Positions 61,155-64,000 of a DNA stretch of 64,000 nucleotides are shown here, in pieces. The notes under the pieces were generated by a model, which was given only the letters and a program-made list of their open reading frames with translations, had not been told where the DNA came from and made no database searches. The stretch lies in assembly GCF_900635445.1 (NCBI RefSeq), contig NZ_LR134117.1, positions 1,798,001-1,862,000 on the forward strand, in the 5' to 3' direction. The position numbers were made by a program, and so were the translations under genes. Every line of letters starts with the position of its first letter. The stretch's first letter is position 1. Origin of the DNA: Serratia odorifera. Lineage in GTDB: Bacteria; Pseudomonadota; Gammaproteobacteria; Enterobacterales; Enterobacteriaceae.

Positions 61155-63659
61155 ATGGCCAAAATCGTCACGTTTACCTGCGAGCTGCCTAACGGCGTTC
61201 ATGCTCGTCCCGCCAGCCACATCGAAACCCTGTGCAACGGTTTTCAATCATGCTTTCAGTGGCATAACACCCGTAATGAGCTGACCGGCGATGGCAAGAG
61301 CGTATTGTCATTGATTGGCGCGGATATTTTGCTGGGAGATAGCTGCCAGGTCACCATTGAAGGGGTTGATGAACAAGCGGCATTCGACAGATTGAGCCAG
61401 TTTATCGCACACGAATTCAGGCATTGCGATGATGCCTTGCCGACGATTGAACCCTGCGCCGAACAGGAACCTGTCCCGCTGTCGCTGGCCAATCTGCAGC
61501 CGACGCTGGTGCGTGGCCGCCCGGTATGTCAGGGCACCGCCAGCGGTAAACTGCTGCATCTGGCGGCTATCGATCTCAATGCCTTGGCGGATTTACCGCC
61601 AGCCGACGGCCTGGAGCAGGAGCAAAGCCGCCTGTTGGACGGGTTGGAACAATTGGATAAGGCATTGGAACTTCAACTGATGGAAGGGAATGGCGCAACC
61701 AGTGCGGTGTTGGTCGCACACCGCTCGCTGGTGCGCGATGACGCTTTCCGCCAGCGGTTGCTGGACGCAGTACAAGCCGGAGAAAGCTGTGCCCGGTCGA
61801 TCGTTGCTGCCGCGGCCTATTTCAGCCAGCGTCTGGCGCGCTCAAATAGCGCTTATCTGCGCGAACGCCAGCTGGATATACGTGACGTCGGTTTCCAACT
61901 GCTGCAGCAAATCTATGGCAGCCAGCGTTTTCCCTCTCAACGGGCGTTGAGCGAAGCCAGCATTTGCATGGCGGAGGAACTGACGCCGAGCCAGTTCCTC
62001 GAACTGGATAAACGTCATCTGAAGGGGTTGCTGCTAGCCAGCGGCGGCAGCACGTCGCATACCGTCATTCTGGCCAGATCGTTCAATATCCCCATGCTGG
62101 TGGGGGTGAATGCCGAACTGTTGCAAAACTATCTTGGCCAGCAGGTGCAAATCGATGGCGACCTTGGCCTGGTGGTCTGCGAATTGAACCCGCCGGTGCA
62201 GCGTTACTATCAGCAGGAGCAGTGGCTGAATGACCAGTTGCGACAACAGCAAAGTGCCTATCTGCATCATCCTGGCCGCACCGGTGACGGCGTGAAGATG
62301 GAGGTGGCAGCCAATATTGCGCACGCCGTGGAGGCCAGTGCGGCATTTGGCAACGGCGCTGAGGCGATTGGGCTGTTTCGCACCGAAATGCTGTATATGG
62401 ATCGGGTAAGCGCGCCTACGGAGAGCGAACTCTACAATATTTACTGCCAGGCGGTAGAGGCCGCCGACGGCAAGACGATTATCGTTCGTACCATGGACAT
62501 CGGTGGTGACAAGCCGGTGGATTACCTGAATATTCCTTCAGAAAACAATCCGTTTCTCGGTTATCGCGCGGTACGCATCTACCAGGAGTTTTTGCCGCTG
62601 TTTCATACCCAACTGCGGGCGATCCTGCGCGCCTCGGCGCACGGAGCGCTGAAAATCATGATCCCGATGATCTCGTCAATGGAGGAGATCCTGTGGGTCA
62701 AGGAACAGCTGGCCGAGGTTAAGCAGGCGTTACGTGCCGAGCAAATCCCGTTCGATGAAAAAATCCCACTGGGCATCATGCTGGAAGTGCCGTCGGTGAT
62801 GTTCATCATCGATCAGTGTTGCGAGGAGATCGATTTCTTCAGCATTGGCAGCAATGACTTGACCCAATATCTGCTGGCGGTGGATCGCGATAACGCCAAA
62901 GTCATCAAGCATTACAACAGTCTGAACCCGGCCTTCCTGCGCGCGCTGGACCATGCGGTAGCTGCGGTGCATCGCCATGGCAAATGGATCGGGCTGTGCG
63001 GCGAATTGGCGGCAAAAGGTTCGGTATTGCCGTTGCTGGTGGGGCTGGGACTGGATGAAATCAGCATGAGCTCCCCCTCGATCCCGGCGACCAAGACGCG
63101 GCTGGTCAAGCTGGATAGCCGCGAATGCCGCCTGTTGCTCAACCGGGCGATGGCGTGCCGCACCTCGTTGGAAGTTGAACACCTGCTGGCGCAGTTCCGC
63201 ATGGAGCAACGCGATGTCCCATTGATTTCGCCATCCTGCATTGCACTCGGCGCTGACTGGCGCAGTAAAGAGGAGGTGATCAAGGGCATGACGGATAATC
63301 TGCTGCTGGCGGGGCGCTGCCGTTACCCGCGCAAGCTGGCAGCCGATCTGTGGGCGCGCGAAGCGGTGTTTTCCACCGGACTGGGTTTTGGCTTCGCTAT
63401 ACCGCATAGCAAATCTGAACATATTGAGCAGTCGACCATCAGCGTCGCCAGGTTGTCACAACCGGTGATATGGGGCGAGGAAGAGGTGCGATTCGTCATT
63501 ATGTTGACGTTGAATAAACATGCGGCAGGCGACCGGCATATGCGTATTTTTTCTAAATTGGCCCGGCGCATCATGCATGACGAGTTTCGCACGGCGTTGG
63601 TCAATGCGGCGTCGGCACCACAGGTAGAAGCATTGTTGCAACAAGAGCTTGAACTGTAA
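61155..63659 (+). CDS. ptsA: multiphosphoryl transfer protein PtsA (HPr-EI-EIIA Fru fusion)
   Basis: 834 residues, as in E. coli PtsA (833). Three PTS modules in one chain: an HPr-like domain (residues about 1-90, active His in GVHARPASHIE), an enzyme I domain (about 115-660; active His in GGSTSHTVILAR, PEP site LFRTEMLYMDR and IGSNDLTQYLLAVDRDN, Cys-containing GLCGELAAKG) and an EIIA-Fru domain (about 680-834; active His in GFAIPHSKSE). One protein can thus take phosphate from PEP down to EIIB, making this sugar system independent of general PtsI/PtsH. Confidence 0.94.
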   Translation: MAKIVTFTCELPNGVHARPASHIETLCNGFQSCFQWHNTRNELTGDGKSVLSLIGADILLGDSCQVTIEGVDEQAAFDRLSQFIAHEFRHCDDALPTIEPCAEQEPVPLSLANLQPTLVRGRPVCQGTASGKLLHLAAIDLNALADLPPADGLEQEQSRLLDGLEQLDKALELQLMEGNGATSAVLVAHRSLVRDDAFRQRLLDAVQAGESCARSIVAAAAYFSQRLARSNSAYLRERQLDIRDVGFQLLQQIYGSQRFPSQRALSEASICMAEELTPSQFLELDKRHLKGLLLASGGSTSHTVILARSFNIPMLVGVNAELLQNYLGQQVQIDGDLGLVVCELNPPVQRYYQQEQWLNDQLRQQQSAYLHHPGRTGDGVKMEVAANIAHAVEASAAFGNGAEAIGLFRTEMLYMDRVSAPTESELYNIYCQAVEAADGKTIIVRTMDIGGDKPVDYLNIPSENNPFLGYRAVRIYQEFLPLFHTQLRAILRASAHGALKIMIPMISSMEEILWVKEQLAEVKQALRAEQIPFDEKIPLGIMLEVPSVMFIIDQCCEEIDFFSIGSNDLTQYLLAVDRDNAKVIKHYNSLNPAFLRALDHAVAAVHRHGKWIGLCGELAAKGSVLPLLVGLGLDEISMSSPSIPATKTRLVKLDSRECRLLLNRAMACRTSLEVEHLLAQFRMEQRDVPLISPSCIALGADWRSKEEVIKGMTDNLLLAGRCRYPRKLAADLWAREAVFSTGLGFGFAIPHSKSEHIEQSTISVARLSQPVIWGEEEVRFVIMLTLNKHAAGDRHMRIFSKLARRIMHDEFRTALVNAASAPQVEALLQQELEL

Positions 63660-63668
63660 TTCACCGCA

Positions 63669-63693
63669 GGGCGCGTTGGCGCCCTATTTTTTG
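63669..63693 (+). terminator. terminator-like hairpin between ptsA and the aldolase gene
   Basis: AGGGCGC-GTTG-GCGCCCT followed by ATTTTTT and then the GGAGA ribosome site of the next gene. It probably limits but does not abolish read-through into the aldolase gene. Confidence 0.7.
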
Positions 63694-63703
63694 GAGAACA
63701 TCG

Positions 63704-64000
63704 ATGGAACTCTATCTCGATACCGCCGACGTCGGCGCAGTAAAACGGCTGGCACGTATTCTGCCTTTGCAGGGCGTAACCACCAATCCGAGCATTATTG
63801 CCAGCTCACGCACCAGTCTGTGGGAGGTGTTACCGGCGCTGCATGAAGCGTTAGGGGGGAGAGGGCAGACTATTTGCCCAGACCATGGCAAACAATGCGC
63901 CGCAGATAGTCGAAGAGGCGCTACGCCTGAATGAACGGGTGCCGGGGCTGGTGGTGAAGGTGCCGGTGACCGCGGAAGGGCTGGCGGCGATCAAGACGTT
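63704..64000 (+). CDS. fsa: fructose-6-phosphate aldolase (FsaA/FsaB type), partial, frame break
   Basis: MELYLDTADVGAVKRLARIL and LQGVTTNPSIIASS match E. coli FsaA/FsaB from the first residue. After HEALGG the frame breaks in a run of six G (63854-63859). With one more G it continues EGRLFAQTMANNAPQIVEEA to VVKVPVTAEGLAAIKT, where the catalytic lysine strand (VKVPVT) lies, and the window ends. The homopolymer suggests a base-call error. The gene follows ptsA as fsaB does in E. coli. It catalyses reversible cleavage of fructose-6-phosphate to dihydroxyacetone and glyceraldehyde-3-phosphate. About 120 codons lie beyond the window. Confidence 0.85.

Noticed and set aside
1..64000. CRISPR arrays, tRNA or rRNA genes
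   Set aside because: No regularly spaced repeats with unique spacers and no cloverleaf or rRNA-like sequence were noticed by eye; a dedicated scan was not possible.

Overview
The window looks like a chromosomal segment of a Serratia species (Enterobacterales). Gene order follows the E. coli 75-80 min region (dcrB-yhhQ-tusA-zntA-yhhN, then yhhM-yhhL-rsmD-ftsYEX-rpoH-panM-livKHMGF-ugpBAECQ-yhhA). It also carries a serralysin zinc protease with its periplasmic inhibitor, a hallmark of Serratia. The species cannot be settled from the sequence alone.

Layout. 1-4.7 kb: backbone genes dcrB, yhhQ (with a probable preQ1 riboswitch), tusA and zntA (with a ZntR-type promoter), plus a gutted GNAT gene. 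5.4-7.3 kb: serralysin and inhibitor, inserted between zntA and yhhN relative to E. coli. 8-25.4 kb: a roughly 17 kb accessory block between yhhN and yhhM. It holds a DUF1090 protein, a chaperone-usher fimbrial operon with a FimH-like adhesin, an internally deleted copy of that adhesin and several minor pilins, a LuxR-type regulator, a MarR/haloalkane dehalogenase pair, a STY0301-like secreted protein, and two paralogous MarT/FidL-like pairs, the second decaying. No integrase, transposase or tRNA marks its edges. 25.4-31.4 kb: yhhM, yhhL, rsmD, ftsY-ftsE-ftsX, rpoH. 31.5-35.1 kb: a 690-residue exported repeat-like protein, a DUF3142 protein and panM, translationally coupled. 35.5-40.6 kb: leucine/branched-chain amino acid importer liv, with two ERIC elements. 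40.8-47.6 kb: a PLP aminotransferase, the glycerol-3-phosphate importer ugpBAECQ behind a Pho box, and yhhA. 47.7-51.9 kb: yigM (biotin importer), metR, metE. 52-54.8 kb: a FecCD-type ABC importer behind a near-perfect Zur-like box. 54.9-64 kb: yijO, the frwD-pflC-pflD-frwB-frwC PTS/glycyl-radical operon, and divergently ptsA and a fructose-6-phosphate aldolase cut by the window end.

Sequence quality. At least ten single- or double-base frame breaks hit otherwise well-conserved genes (marked in fidL2, yhhM, ftsX, livH, livM three times, ugpC, yigM, fsa). Several lie in homopolymers, including one in the division gene ftsX, so I read most of them as base-calling errors and not as real gene loss. 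The GNAT remnant and the deleted adhesin involve larger losses and look biological.

The best candidates for something new are the Zur-box-controlled metal or metallophore-type importer (52.0-54.8 kb), the duplicated MarT/FidL pairs, the recombining adhesin region (13.5-15.9 kb), and the uncharacterised exported pair at 31.5-34.8 kb that sits where E. coli has livJ.
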